Notes under the pieces: model-generated
Database searches by the model: none
What the model was told of the DNA's origin: nothing
The model's input: the letters and a program-made list of their open reading frames with translations, nothing else
Shown here: positions 1-8,245 of the stretch, piece after piece
How the letters are laid out: each line of letters begins with the position of its first letter
Numbering within the stretch: the first letter of the stretch is position 1
Assembly: GCA_029265405.1 (NCBI GenBank)
Contig: JAJUJI010000007.1
Coordinates: forward strand, 62,001 to 126,000
Source of the DNA: Clostridiales bacterium
Lineage (GTDB): Bacteria > Bacillota > Clostridia > Oscillospirales > Oscillospiraceae
Length of the DNA stretch: 64,000 bases
Reading direction: 5' to 3'
Translations under genes and position numbers: made by a program

Positions 1-8
1 TCGGACTC

Positions 9-37
9 TTGACATTTGCATAGCGCCGCTTTATTAT
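9..37 (+). promoter_or_regulatory. Sigma-70-type promoter of the arabinofuranosidase gene
   Basis: TTGACA at 9-14 and TATTAT at 32-37 are separated by 17 bases, close to the housekeeping consensus. The predicted transcript would start around 44 and include the GAAAGGAG ribosome site before the ATG at 95. Confidence 0.7.
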
Positions 38-94
38 GGCAATTAGTTAATATGAAATATATTTAACGTGTCGATTGAAAGGAGATTGTAAAAA

Positions 95-1702
95 ATGCCG
101 AAGAAAGCCGTTGTGACTGTGCATCCAGCTTACCGCATAGGAGAGATATCTCCGCGCCTTTACGGCTCGTTCCTTGAGCCTATCGGCACCATGGTCAACG
201 GAACCATGTACAACCCCAAGCATCCGACGGCGGACGACAAGGGCTTCCGCCGCGATTTTATCGAAGCGCTGAAGCAGACCCCCATACCGGCGGTCCGGCT
301 GCCGGGAGGCAACTTTGTCTCCGGCTGGGACTGGAAGGATTCTATCGGGCCCATGGAGCAGCGCAAGGCGCACCTTGACCTTGCCTGGCGCCAGTACATA
401 CCCAACGACGTAGGGCATGACGAGTATCTTCAATGGGCCGAGCGCGTCGGCTTCGAGCCGCTCTATACGATAAACCTAGGTACCGGAGACATAAACGACG
501 CGATATATATAACGGAATACACAAACCATGAGGGCGGGACATACTGGTCCGATCTGCGCAGAAAATACGGCCATGAGAAGCCCTACGGGGTGAAGCTCTG
601 GTATCTTGGCAACGAGATGGACGGCCCCTGGCAGATTGGCTCCTGGGAGAAGGACCCGCGGGGCTACGGCATACGTGCCAACGAGGTTTCAAAGGCTATG
701 AAGTGGGTTGACGGCGGCATAGAAACGGCGGTTTGCGTTTCCTCCTCGCCCTTCCTTGCCCATTATCCGCAGTGGGATTTGGAGGTCCTCCAGGAGTGCT
801 ACGAGGCCGTGGACTATGTCTCCATGCACCACTACCACTCGGCGCCGGAGGGGGATTTTGCGGCGCTCCTTGGCGGTTCGGTCTTTTTTGAGGACTATAT
901 CAATACGGAGATAGCCCTTTGCGACTTCGTGCAGACAAAATGCCGCTCGCCGCGCAGGATGCTGCTGTCCTTCGACGAATACGGCTGCATGATACGACCG
1001 AACCGCCCGCTTCGCCCCGGCTACGGCCCGCATAATCTTTACATGGACCATTACAATTTCCCGACGCGCAAGTACATTCGCCATGACCCGGACAACATGC
1101 TTATGCCCGGAATGCCGCCGATGGGCCGCCACGGGGATATGCCGATGGCCCTTGCCAATACCTCGGTGCTGCTGGCCTTCCTGCGCCACGCAGACCGCGT
1201 TAAGGTCGGCTGCATGACCGGGGGGCTGGGAACGCTTGCCGCAGCAAGCCGCGAGCACATATGGAGGAGCGCCGGCTATTACCCCTTTACCCAGCTTATG
1301 ACCTACGGGCGCGGCGTTTCAATGCGCACCTCGGTGGATTGCGACACCTTCGATATACCCGGCTATGCGATAGACGACAATTCCCAGTATTACAGGCACG
1401 AGGGGCTGCCCTTTATCGACACTGCGGCCGCGCTGGATGAGGAAAAGGGCGAGCTGGCGGTCTTTGCCATAAACCGCAACTGGGAGGCCTCAAACGATGT
1501 CAGCATAGATGTATCCGGTTTTGAGGGCTGGAGCTTCGTCGAGCATATCCAGCTTTATTCCGACGACCCGAACGCCGCCAATACTTATGAAAACCCGGAC
1601 GCCATAATTCCGACGGCAAACAAGGAAGCGAAATTTGAATGCGGGAAGGTTTCCGCGAATCTTAAGAGCCTCTCGTGGAATGTATTCAGATTCAAAAAAT
1701 AA
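95..1702 (+). CDS. GH51 alpha-L-arabinofuranosidase, intracellular
   Basis: This 535-residue protein should remove terminal alpha-L-arabinofuranosyl groups from arabinan or arabinoxylan oligosaccharides with retention of configuration. The N-terminal stretch with GSFLEPIG and VRLPGGNF is typical of the GH51 barrel. The acid/base is expected at E174 in WYLGNEMDGP and the nucleophile at E295 in SFDEYG, close to the positions known for Geobacillus GH51 enzymes. A C-terminal beta-sandwich follows. There is no signal peptide, so it acts in the cytoplasm on imported sugars. The ATG is preceded by GAAAGGAG at 77-84. It has its own promoter and converges with the PucR-type gene. Substrate within the family is inferred. 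Confidence 0.93.
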   Translation: MPKKAVVTVHPAYRIGEISPRLYGSFLEPIGTMVNGTMYNPKHPTADDKGFRRDFIEALKQTPIPAVRLPGGNFVSGWDWKDSIGPMEQRKAHLDLAWRQYIPNDVGHDEYLQWAERVGFEPLYTINLGTGDINDAIYITEYTNHEGGTYWSDLRRKYGHEKPYGVKLWYLGNEMDGPWQIGSWEKDPRGYGIRANEVSKAMKWVDGGIETAVCVSSSPFLAHYPQWDLEVLQECYEAVDYVSMHHYHSAPEGDFAALLGGSVFFEDYINTEIALCDFVQTKCRSPRRMLLSFDEYGCMIRPNRPLRPGYGPHNLYMDHYNFPTRKYIRHDPDNMLMPGMPPMGRHGDMPMALANTSVLLAFLRHADRVKVGCMTGGLGTLAAASREHIWRSAGYYPFTQLMTYGRGVSMRTSVDCDTFDIPGYAIDDNSQYYRHEGLPFIDTAAALDEEKGELAVFAINRNWEASNDVSIDVSGFEGWSFVEHIQLYSDDPNAANTYENPDAIIPTANKEAKFECGKVSANLKSLSWNVFRFKK

Positions 1703-1743
1703 GGCGAAGGCGCCCGTGGAGCGCTGAAGCTGAGCCTTGCAAG

Positions 1744-1781
1744 GCGGGCCGCCCAAACTTTTGACGGTTTGGGCGGCCCGC
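1744..1781. terminator. Hairpin terminator between convergent genes
   Basis: Perfect 15-bp arms (1744-1758 and 1767-1781) enclose an 8-base loop. The hairpin lies between the arabinofuranosidase stop (1702) and the stop of the minus-strand regulator (1791), so it can serve both. Confidence 0.7.
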
Positions 1782-1790
1782 TTGCGACGC

Positions 1791-3032
1791 TCACTGATTT
1801 TTCTCCAGATAATCAATTATTTGCAGAGATTGTTCAAAAGAAAACATGATGTTGGGATCGCCTAAATCCAGATCAAACAGCTCCTGCATGCGCTTGAGGC
1901 GGTAGTCCACCGAGTTCCGGTGTATCCCGAGCAGCGAGGCGGTTTTTGCCGGGTTGCGGCCGCTTTTAAGGTAAGCCCTTATGGTCGGCATGAAACAGGT
2001 TCTGTTATCCTCGTCATACCTTTTGATGCAAAGAAGCATAGGATTGCAGAAATCAAAAAGGTTTTGCTCGTTATGCAGCAAATCGCACATGTGGTAGGTG
2101 ACGTACTCCCAGAGATAGTATATCGGGCCGCGCCCCTCCATTTGCTTTCCTATCCTGGTGGCTGTGACGGCTTGAGTATAGGCCGAGGGAAGGCTGTTCA
2201 TGGAAAGGAACCTGCCGCTGCCCCCGCAGACCAGCCCATTTGCCGTAAGGAAGGCTTTGAACTGAGACCTCTCGTCATGCGTGAGCAGAAGATTTCCGCT
2301 GAATTCAAAAAGCAGAACCAGCTTATCGTTGTAGATAAAGCTCTTGCATTTGTGGAGCATATTTTCCAGGCTGTCGCGGACATATTCGATAGGCGGCTGG
2401 CTGGGGCCGTCCTTTTCGACAACAAAAAGGCAGCGCGAGCGCCTTGGCTCAATGTTGACCGCAATCAGCTGCTGCCTTAGCTGGTCGCCGTACAGCTTTC
2501 CGTTGAGTATATCTGCCAATATGTATTCATGCGTTCTTTTAGCGGCTATAGCTGCCGAGGCGCTGACGCGGAGTTCGGTAGCCAATATTTTGCACAGGAG
2601 AGAAAATATTTTCCGTTCAGCTTCTCCGATCGGCCCGTTAATCTCCAGCAAAGCCGCAAAACCGAAAGGCATGGCTGCCGAGCCGATTCTGAATACCAGC
2701 AGCCTGTGCCCGGAGCCGGCGGTGTCAAAAAAGGACGGCTCTTCAAGGGTGTAAAGCAGGGCAAATTTGCCGCAGTCGTCATTCTTGCCTGCCAAAAAAG
2801 AAAAGTATGAGGGCGGATAATACCTATCCTTTTCGATGCTGTTCCATGGCGGCTTTACCGCAGCCTCGGACAAGCCTGAGCTGAATAGAACCTTGCAGCT
2901 CCTGTCGATAACTATTAAGGGGTTGTTCAAAGCCGCTTGCGCCTCGCTTGCTATCGATTGGAGCCCAGCGCCTGAAACCAGCAGCTCGTACAGCCTCAAG
3001 GATACGGCGTCAACAGTTGCTTCGCAGTTCAC
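1791..3032 (-). CDS. PucR/CdaR-family transcriptional regulator
   Basis: The last 60 residues (SGRNPAKTASLLGIHRNSVDYRLKRM) form the helix-turn-helix typical of the PucR C-terminal domain. The preceding 340 residues look like the sensory/GGDEF-related part of CdaR-like activators. The frame is open to 3125, but I choose GTG at 3032: AAAGGAG lies 8 bases upstream, giving 413 residues, and the extra N-terminal residues lack family character. A strong promoter lies at 3135-3162. It is divergent from the cupin-like genes and so is a candidate regulator of them. Ligand unknown; relatives sense purine-degradation or sugar-acid metabolites. Confidence 0.85.
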   Translation of the reverse strand: MNCEATVDAVSLRLYELLVSGAGLQSIASEAQAALNNPLIVIDRSCKVLFSSGLSEAAVKPPWNSIEKDRYYPPSYFSFLAGKNDDCGKFALLYTLEEPSFFDTAGSGHRLLVFRIGSAAMPFGFAALLEINGPIGEAERKIFSLLCKILATELRVSASAAIAAKRTHEYILADILNGKLYGDQLRQQLIAVNIEPRRSRCLFVVEKDGPSQPPIEYVRDSLENMLHKCKSFIYNDKLVLLFEFSGNLLLTHDERSQFKAFLTANGLVCGGSGRFLSMNSLPSAYTQAVTATRIGKQMEGRGPIYYLWEYVTYHMCDLLHNEQNLFDFCNPMLLCIKRYDEDNRTCFMPTIRAYLKSGRNPAKTASLLGIHRNSVDYRLKRMQELFDLDLGDPNIMFSFEQSLQIIDYLEKNQ

Positions 3033-3134
3033 CAAAGCATCTCCTTTGTGAATAATTACAACCGCTTGTCGTGAGGGCATTAACAAATGGGAAATAAAAA
3101 AACAGACGAACGGCAAAGAAAGCATACAATAATT

Positions 3135-3162
3135 ATTGTAACATTAAGCTAATAGTTGTCAA
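3135..3162 (-). promoter_or_regulatory. Promoter of the PucR-type regulator
   Basis: On the minus strand TTGACA (3162-3157) and TACAAT (3140-3135) are spaced by 16 bases. This leaves a leader of roughly 95 bases before the GTG at 3032. The 363-base gap 3033-3395 is strongly AT-rich and holds this promoter and a weaker forward one. Confidence 0.65.
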
Positions 3163-3348
3163 TATATTTGTATTATTGCACATTTAATGCCATTTAACGC
3201 AATATTATTGTTGGCAGCTCCAAAAAATAGCCGCAAAATCTGTAAAACGTCATATTTTCATGCGGCAAACAGCATTGTACACTATATACATAGAATAAGC
3301 CCGGAGTGGACGGCCGGACATTTTAGTACATACAAATGCAATAAAGCT

Positions 3349-3377
3349 TTGTAATTGCTTACATAATATTATATGCT
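3349..3377 (+). promoter_or_regulatory. Possible promoter of the cupin-like gene cluster
   Basis: TTGTAA (3349-3354) and TATGCT (3372-3377) with 17-base spacing are the best forward match before the first cupin-like gene. The leader would be only about 12 bases and just include the G-rich ribosome site, so the true start may lie further upstream. Weak call. Confidence 0.3.
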
Positions 3378-3395
3378 TTGCTAGGGGGGGCAGCC

Positions 3396-4001
3396 TTGGG
3401 CAGATACGATAGCCTTATATATGAGTTCAGGAAAGAGGAAACAAAATGGGGGGAATTTTTGCCGCGGTACCAGGCGTATTTCCGCGGGGACTCCTGCATG
3501 CCGGGCGCCAGGTTTTATACTCAGTATCGCCCCTACATGAAGGAGGCTTATGTCGACCGAGAGCCTAATTTCCACACCGAGGAAGAATACCTTTGCTTTA
3601 TAGGCTATGATATGGCCGATCCCTTCGGCTCTTTTGACGCCGGGATAGAAATATGGATAGGCGAGGATATAGACGAAATGGAGCGGCATGTCATAACCGA
3701 GCCTACCATAGTCAGGATACCGCCCTTTACCTGGCATTGCCCGCTCAGGTACATAAAAGTCAACAAACCGGTGTACCTGGAATCAATGCTGGCGAGCGGC
3801 AGGTTCGGCGTATTCGTCCGAAGGTTTGATGAAGACGGGAATCCTTATTATCCTTATTCGGTTGCCGGGCATAAGCCCTGCGTTTTGGAGCCGGGCAAGC
3901 AATGCAATGTCTGCGGCCGCTGCTTTAAGGACGCGCTCGAACGTGATGACGCCATGGCGAGAAAGCCCTGGCAAAAGCCGGGCCGCGCGTATTCTTATTG
4001 A
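3396..4001 (+). CDS. Cupin-like protein with C-terminal four-cysteine motif, copy 1
   Basis: I do not recognise a named family. The 201-residue protein has two cupin-like stretches: FHTEEEY with H60 and E64, and PPFTWHCPL with H114, compatible with a mononuclear metal site. Near the C terminus C162, C170, C173 and C176 form C-x7-C-x2-C-x2-C, which suggests zinc or iron-sulfur binding. No signal peptide or membrane segment. The start is TTG at 3396 after a run of seven G, because this makes its N terminus (GRYDSLIYEF) line up with both downstream paralogues. It carries a 20-residue basic tail the other copies lack. It is the first of three tandem paralogues divergent from a PucR-type regulator. 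Confidence 0.75.
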   Translation: MGRYDSLIYEFRKEETKWGEFLPRYQAYFRGDSCMPGARFYTQYRPYMKEAYVDREPNFHTEEEYLCFIGYDMADPFGSFDAGIEIWIGEDIDEMERHVITEPTIVRIPPFTWHCPLRYIKVNKPVYLESMLASGRFGVFVRRFDEDGNPYYPYSVAGHKPCVLEPGKQCNVCGRCFKDALERDDAMARKPWQKPGRAYSY

Positions 4002-4022
4002 TTATATCGAGGGGCTGACGAT

Positions 4023-4568
4023 ATGGGACAATATGATTGGCTGTTTTACAAATTCCCGAAGGTCGAGACCCGCTCCGGCGGGATGCTTCCGCCTGTGGAG
4101 GCTTACTTTCGCGGCGCTTCCTGCATTCCGGGCTCGCAGATATACGCCCCTTACCGCGCGTATATGAAGGCGGGCGTTATCGACCCGGAGCCGCATTTCC
4201 ATAGGGATGAAGAATATCTTGCCTTCGTGGGGCATGATCTGCGCGACGCGTTTGAATCCTTTGACGCGGTAATTGAGATTTATATGGGCGAAAATATAGA
4301 CGATATGGAAAAAATAGTCATAGACAAGCCGGCGATGATACGCATACCGCAATTTTTCTGGCATGGGCCCATAGAAATAAAAAAACTGGGAAGGCCCTTG
4401 TTTTTCCAGCCGGTGCTTTTTAACGGAAGGTATTATGCCATAAGGCGCAGGCACGATAAAAACGGCCGTGAATACTACGATACGGTCTGCGAGGGGATTA
4501 CGCCGTGCAGGCTGGATAATTCAAAGCTATGCGGTTTTTGCGGCAAATGCCTGTATGGGCAGGAATAG
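4023..4568 (+). CDS. Cupin-like protein with C-terminal four-cysteine motif, copy 2
   Basis: The 181-residue paralogue begins at the ATG at 4023 with GAGGGG 8 bases upstream, 21 bases after copy 1. It keeps FHRDEEY, then PQFFWHGP, then the C-x7-C-x2-C-x2-C ending (CRLDNSKLCGFCGKC). It is the most divergent of the three: W-H-C-P of copies 1 and 3 is W-H-G-P here, and several conserved aromatic residues change. The histidines and acidic residue expected to bind metal are retained. Function unknown; possibly a metal-dependent isomerase, lyase or binding protein acting with the sugar genes nearby. Confidence 0.72.
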   Translation: MGQYDWLFYKFPKVETRSGGMLPPVEAYFRGASCIPGSQIYAPYRAYMKAGVIDPEPHFHRDEEYLAFVGHDLRDAFESFDAVIEIYMGENIDDMEKIVIDKPAMIRIPQFFWHGPIEIKKLGRPLFFQPVLFNGRYYAIRRRHDKNGREYYDTVCEGITPCRLDNSKLCGFCGKCLYGQE

Positions 4569-4644
4569 GGAGGAATGGCCGGAAAGCATGTCCCGATAAG
4601 CGGAGCGCATGCCTGGCTTCGAGCGAAGGGAGCGGATTTTCCCT

Positions 4645-5187
4645 ATGGGCAAATACGAGCGTCTTATACATACGTTTCAGAAGCAGTACAACTATTGGGG
4701 AGATTTTATGCCCCCGTATCAGGCCTATTTTCGTGGGCATGACTGTATGCCGGATTCCAATTTTTATGCCTCCTACCGCTGCTACATGAGGGAGGCCTTT
4801 GTGGATCGGTGGCCAAATTTCCATACTGAGGAGGAGTATTTATGCTTCATCGGGTATGATATGGCCGATCCATGGGGGTCCTGGGATGCGGAGATAGAAT
4901 TGTGGATCGGGAAAGACATTAACGATATGGAAAAGCATATCATTACTGAGCCTACGATAGTCAGGATTCCTCCCTATACCTGGCATTGCCCTCTCGAGTA
5001 CAAGCGCGTCGGCAAACCGGTATACTTTGAAGTTCTGCATACAAGAGGAAAATTCGGCATATTTGCCCAAAAAAGCGGCGACGATGGCGGGGCGCGCCTT
5101 GAATATACAGGTTCAGGCGGGAACAAGCCCTGCGTGCTCGACAAGTCGAAGCAATGCACCTTTTGCGGCAAATGCTGGAAAAAATAA
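4645..5187 (+). CDS. Cupin-like protein with C-terminal four-cysteine motif, copy 3
   Basis: The frame is open from 4609, but ATG 4645 aligns with the N termini of the other copies (GKYERLIHTF), giving 180 residues. GAAGGGAG lies about 12 bases upstream. It is much closer to copy 1 than to copy 2: the metal-site stretch from FHTEEEY through GYDMADP is identical in copies 1 and 3. The ending CVLDKSKQCTFCGKC repeats the four-cysteine pattern. This suggests copies 1 and 3 arose by a more recent duplication, or converge by gene conversion across copy 2. It is followed after 102 bases by a solute-binding lipoprotein. Confidence 0.73.
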   Translation: MGKYERLIHTFQKQYNYWGDFMPPYQAYFRGHDCMPDSNFYASYRCYMREAFVDRWPNFHTEEEYLCFIGYDMADPWGSWDAEIELWIGKDINDMEKHIITEPTIVRIPPYTWHCPLEYKRVGKPVYFEVLHTRGKFGIFAQKSGDDGGARLEYTGSGGNKPCVLDKSKQCTFCGKCWKK

Positions 5188-5239
5188 TAAAAGAGGCGAA
5201 AGCGGCAAGCTCAGGCGAAGCAAAGGCGAAAGAATAAGC

Positions 5240-5257
5240 GGCGGCGCCAGCGCCGCC
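5240..5257 (+). repeat. Small GC-rich hairpin before the solute-binding protein gene
   Basis: Eight-base arms GGCGGCGC / GCGCCGCC with a two-base loop lie 33 bases before the lipoprotein start. No T-tract follows. It may be a processing or stability element that raises binding-protein expression relative to the cupin-like genes. Weak functional inference. Confidence 0.4.
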
Positions 5258-5289
5258 ATGTCATACTATATGGATTGAAGGGAGCAGAT

Positions 5290-7041
5290 ATGAAAAGAAT
5301 AGCAGCAATGGTTTTAGCACTTTTGTTCACGCTTGCATTGTTTGCCGGTTGCGGGGGCAAAAACGCCGGCGGCAATGAAAAAGCGAGCGGGAACGCCGAC
5401 CTGAATACCGATGAAAGCAAAACCGGGAGCGGCGTCCAATCCACGGCGGAGCCGTCTCCCACGCAAGAGCCGCTGCCCTATGCGGCGGGCAAATTCAAAA
5501 CGGATGAAAAAGGCCTTGCTCTTGAAAAGTACGACTATCCGCTGCCGCTTGACACTTCAGGCGAAACTCTCACCATGTGGACCTGCACATGGACGCCGGA
5601 ATTTTTGCCTGAAGACGGCTATGGGGCCACCGAGCTGCCTCAGGAGGTTGAAAAGCGCACCGGCGTGCATGTGGAATACACCACGGTCACGTCGGCTCAG
5701 CGGAGTGAAAACTTTGCGGTTCTGCTAGCCTCGGACTCGCTGCTTGACATAATGTGCTCGGCCATATCCTTCTATACCGGCTCATTTAAGAAGGCAGTTA
5801 CCGAGGAAGGCTATTTTGTAAACCTTTACGACTATCGACAGTACATGCCCAACTACATATACGAAGTCCTCAAGGATCCGGAGGATCGCAACACGATAAA
5901 GACGGTATTCAATGAGGACGACCTGATTCTCGCCTTTTATGAGCTGAGAAGCGTCATCGAGCTGTCCAACGGCGCCTTTGCGCGCGGAGACTGGCTGGAG
6001 GATATGGGCAAGACTAATGCCGATATCAAGACCTTTGACGATATCCACGACATGCTCATGTTCTTCAAGAGCCAAAAAGGCGTGGAAACGCCGATGGCCA
6101 TGTTCAACACTATTGAAGCGGCCGGCGCTTACGAATGGGTCGGATACGACACCTACGCCTGCTGCAACGGCATCAAGACCCAGTATGTGGTTGACGGCAA
6201 GGTGAGGCTCAGCAATGTGGGCGAAAACGACCGTGAGCTTATGACAATGATAAACAAATGGTACAGCGAGGGACTAATAGACCCGAACTGGTCGTCGTAC
6301 ACCTCGATTCCCGATTTTGACGAAAAGCTTGATACGGGGGAACTGGGCTATCTTACGGGCTCGCGCCCCACTACCATGCAGGGTCATAATCAGGCTATTC
6401 CGGCCGGCGAGAAGTACGGCTGGGTCGGCATAGCCAAGCCTGTGCGCACTGCAGGCCAGACGCTGCATATGGGCTTCCAGGTGAACCGTATTTACTGGGG
6501 CAGCGCTTCGATATCCTCGAAATGCGCCAATATTCCGCTGGCCTGCACCTGGCTCGACTGGCGCTACAGCGAGGAGGGCAGCTTCCTATACGGATACGGC
6601 GTCCAAGGGGTAAGCTGGGATTACGATGAAAACGGGGAAATCGTCATTACGGACTTTATAGTCAACCATAAGGCGTACTGGTCCATGGCCATGACGACCT
6701 ACGCTTTGAACAGCCTTTCCGAGCCGGGCCTGTATATCAACTATACATGGAAGGTTCCCGGCAACGAAGCCGCGCTGCAATATCTGAAGGACTGGAACAC
6801 CGTACCCCATGACGACGCCTATGTGTATCCGAGCGGCATTACCTTTACGGACGAGCAAAACAATATATTGACGCAATACGGGGCCGACGTAGCTTCATAT
6901 CTTTCGGAAAACTACCTTGCCTTTGTGGACGGCTCCAAGCCTCTCAGCGAGTGGGACTCCTACGTGGAAGGGGTAAACGCAATAGGCCTCGACAAGATAC
7001 TTGCGGTCTACCAGGAAGCGTATGACGATTTTATGGCCTAG
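5290..7041 (+). CDS. Extracellular solute-binding lipoprotein of an ABC sugar importer
   Basis: The 583-residue protein starts at ATG 5290, with AGGGAG 7 bases upstream. It has a lipoprotein signal peptide with lipobox LFAGC (C21), then a low-complexity linker and a large periplasmic-binding fold of the LplA type, with TMWTCTWTPEF after the linker and aromatic-rich C-terminal parts. It would sit on the outer face of the membrane and deliver an oligosaccharide to a permease. No permease genes adjoin it; the nearest set is the LplBC-like pair at 12.9-14.8 kb, which has its own binding protein. It may share that permease or belong with genes elsewhere. Substrate unknown. Confidence 0.88.
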   Translation: MKRIAAMVLALLFTLALFAGCGGKNAGGNEKASGNADLNTDESKTGSGVQSTAEPSPTQEPLPYAAGKFKTDEKGLALEKYDYPLPLDTSGETLTMWTCTWTPEFLPEDGYGATELPQEVEKRTGVHVEYTTVTSAQRSENFAVLLASDSLLDIMCSAISFYTGSFKKAVTEEGYFVNLYDYRQYMPNYIYEVLKDPEDRNTIKTVFNEDDLILAFYELRSVIELSNGAFARGDWLEDMGKTNADIKTFDDIHDMLMFFKSQKGVETPMAMFNTIEAAGAYEWVGYDTYACCNGIKTQYVVDGKVRLSNVGENDRELMTMINKWYSEGLIDPNWSSYTSIPDFDEKLDTGELGYLTGSRPTTMQGHNQAIPAGEKYGWVGIAKPVRTAGQTLHMGFQVNRIYWGSASISSKCANIPLACTWLDWRYSEEGSFLYGYGVQGVSWDYDENGEIVITDFIVNHKAYWSMAMTTYALNSLSEPGLYINYTWKVPGNEAALQYLKDWNTVPHDDAYVYPSGITFTDEQNNILTQYGADVASYLSENYLAFVDGSKPLSEWDSYVEGVNAIGLDKILAVYQEAYDDFMA

Positions 7042-7177
7042 TAGCCGCAAGCCACCCTTGCGCTTCCGGGAGGGAAGCTTGGCTCTGATTTTTGCCTCCT
7101 TACAAATAGCGGAAAAAACCTTTGAGGCCGGATAGGCCGGGCCGGATGCGGCAGGCCGGGCCCAGGCAGGCGGCATG

Positions 7178-7221
7178 CGCCGCCCCTGCGGTGTCAAGCC
7201 CTTGACACCGCAGGGGCGGCG
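7178..7221. terminator. Long perfect hairpin after the solute-binding protein gene
   Basis: Arms of 21 bases (7178-7198 and 7201-7221) are perfectly complementary with a two-base loop. Only a short T-poor stretch follows. It separates the binding-protein gene from the kinase-phosphorylase pair and probably ends or attenuates transcription. The kinase ribosome site follows 20 bases later. Confidence 0.65.
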
Positions 7222-7252
7222 GCTTATTCTATTTCATATAGGGGGGTCCTAT

Positions 7253-8227
7253 ATGCCTGAATATGAAAAAAACGATGATACGGCTGATGTCCGGAGGCTG
7301 ATTGCCGAGCGCAGGGACAGGCTGCCGCCGCGGGTGCCGGACGACATACCGCACGGGGACATGCCCGGCGATAAGGTAAGAATAGACGCCGGACATATAG
7401 CCAAGGCCAACACGCTATTTCCAATATTGCTTGATTTGCTTCCGCCGGTTTTGGAGGCCAATCCGTACGGAAGGGCCGTGATCGCGGTGTGCGGCGGCTC
7501 TGGCGTTGGTAAATCGGAAACCGCCTCGCTGCTGGCCTATTACCTGAACGATATGGGGCTTGGGGCCTATACGCTCTCGGGCGACAACTATCCGCACCGC
7601 ATACCGAAGTATAACGACGCAGAAAGGCTGCGCATTTTTCGCCACAGCGGAGTCAGGGGCCTTATAACCGGCGGGCAGTATTCGCCGGAGCGCGCCGAGA
7701 TACTCAAAAGGCTTCAGCTCGCGGGAGAGGATGCCGATCCCGCGCGCGCGGCCGACTATCCCTGGCTGGCCGTGTATCAAAAGGAGGGCCGTTCGGGGCT
7801 GAAGGGCTATTTGGGTACTGAAAGGGAGCTGGATTTCCGCGAGCTTACGGACATAGTATGCAGCTTCAAAAACGGCGCCGCTTCGATATGGCTCAAGCGC
7901 ATGGGGCGCGAGGAAACCGAGCTATGGTATGAAAAAGTGGATTTCAGCGGAAAGCGCGTGCTGGTTATCGAGTGGACGCACGCAAACAGCGACGGATATC
8001 AGGGCGTGGACATACCTATTTTCCTCAACAGCACGCCTCAGGAAACGCTGGAGCACCGCAGGGCCCGCGCCAGAGACGGTGGAGCTGACAGCCCGTTTAC
8101 AACCATGGTTCTTGAGATAGAGCAGGAGCTTCTGGCCGGGCAGGCGTCCAAGGCAAAAATCATCATGAATAAAAACGGCGAAATCCTTGATTACAGCCGG
8201 TACCGCCTTTTCATGGCGAGGCAGTAG
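7253..8227 (+). CDS. P-loop kinase of the uridine kinase/phosphoribulokinase superfamily
   Basis: Start at ATG 7253 with a GGGGGG ribosome site; 324 residues. Walker A is GGSGVGKSE with K87, followed by SGDNYPHR, which resembles the substrate loop of uridine-kinase-like proteins. The first 70 residues are a variable N-terminal extension. Such proteins are often annotated as adenylylsulfate or uridine kinases by similarity only; substrate cannot be read from the sequence. The stop is 18 bases before the GH13_18 phosphorylase, so the two are almost certainly co-translated. A role in phosphorylating the acceptor or sugar released by that phosphorylase is my inference. Confidence 0.75.
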   Translation: MPEYEKNDDTADVRRLIAERRDRLPPRVPDDIPHGDMPGDKVRIDAGHIAKANTLFPILLDLLPPVLEANPYGRAVIAVCGGSGVGKSETASLLAYYLNDMGLGAYTLSGDNYPHRIPKYNDAERLRIFRHSGVRGLITGGQYSPERAEILKRLQLAGEDADPARAADYPWLAVYQKEGRSGLKGYLGTERELDFRELTDIVCSFKNGAASIWLKRMGREETELWYEKVDFSGKRVLVIEWTHANSDGYQGVDIPIFLNSTPQETLEHRRARARDGGADSPFTTMVLEIEQELLAGQASKAKIIMNKNGEILDYSRYRLFMARQ

Positions 8228-8245
8228 GGGAGGCGTCTTGGGGCT

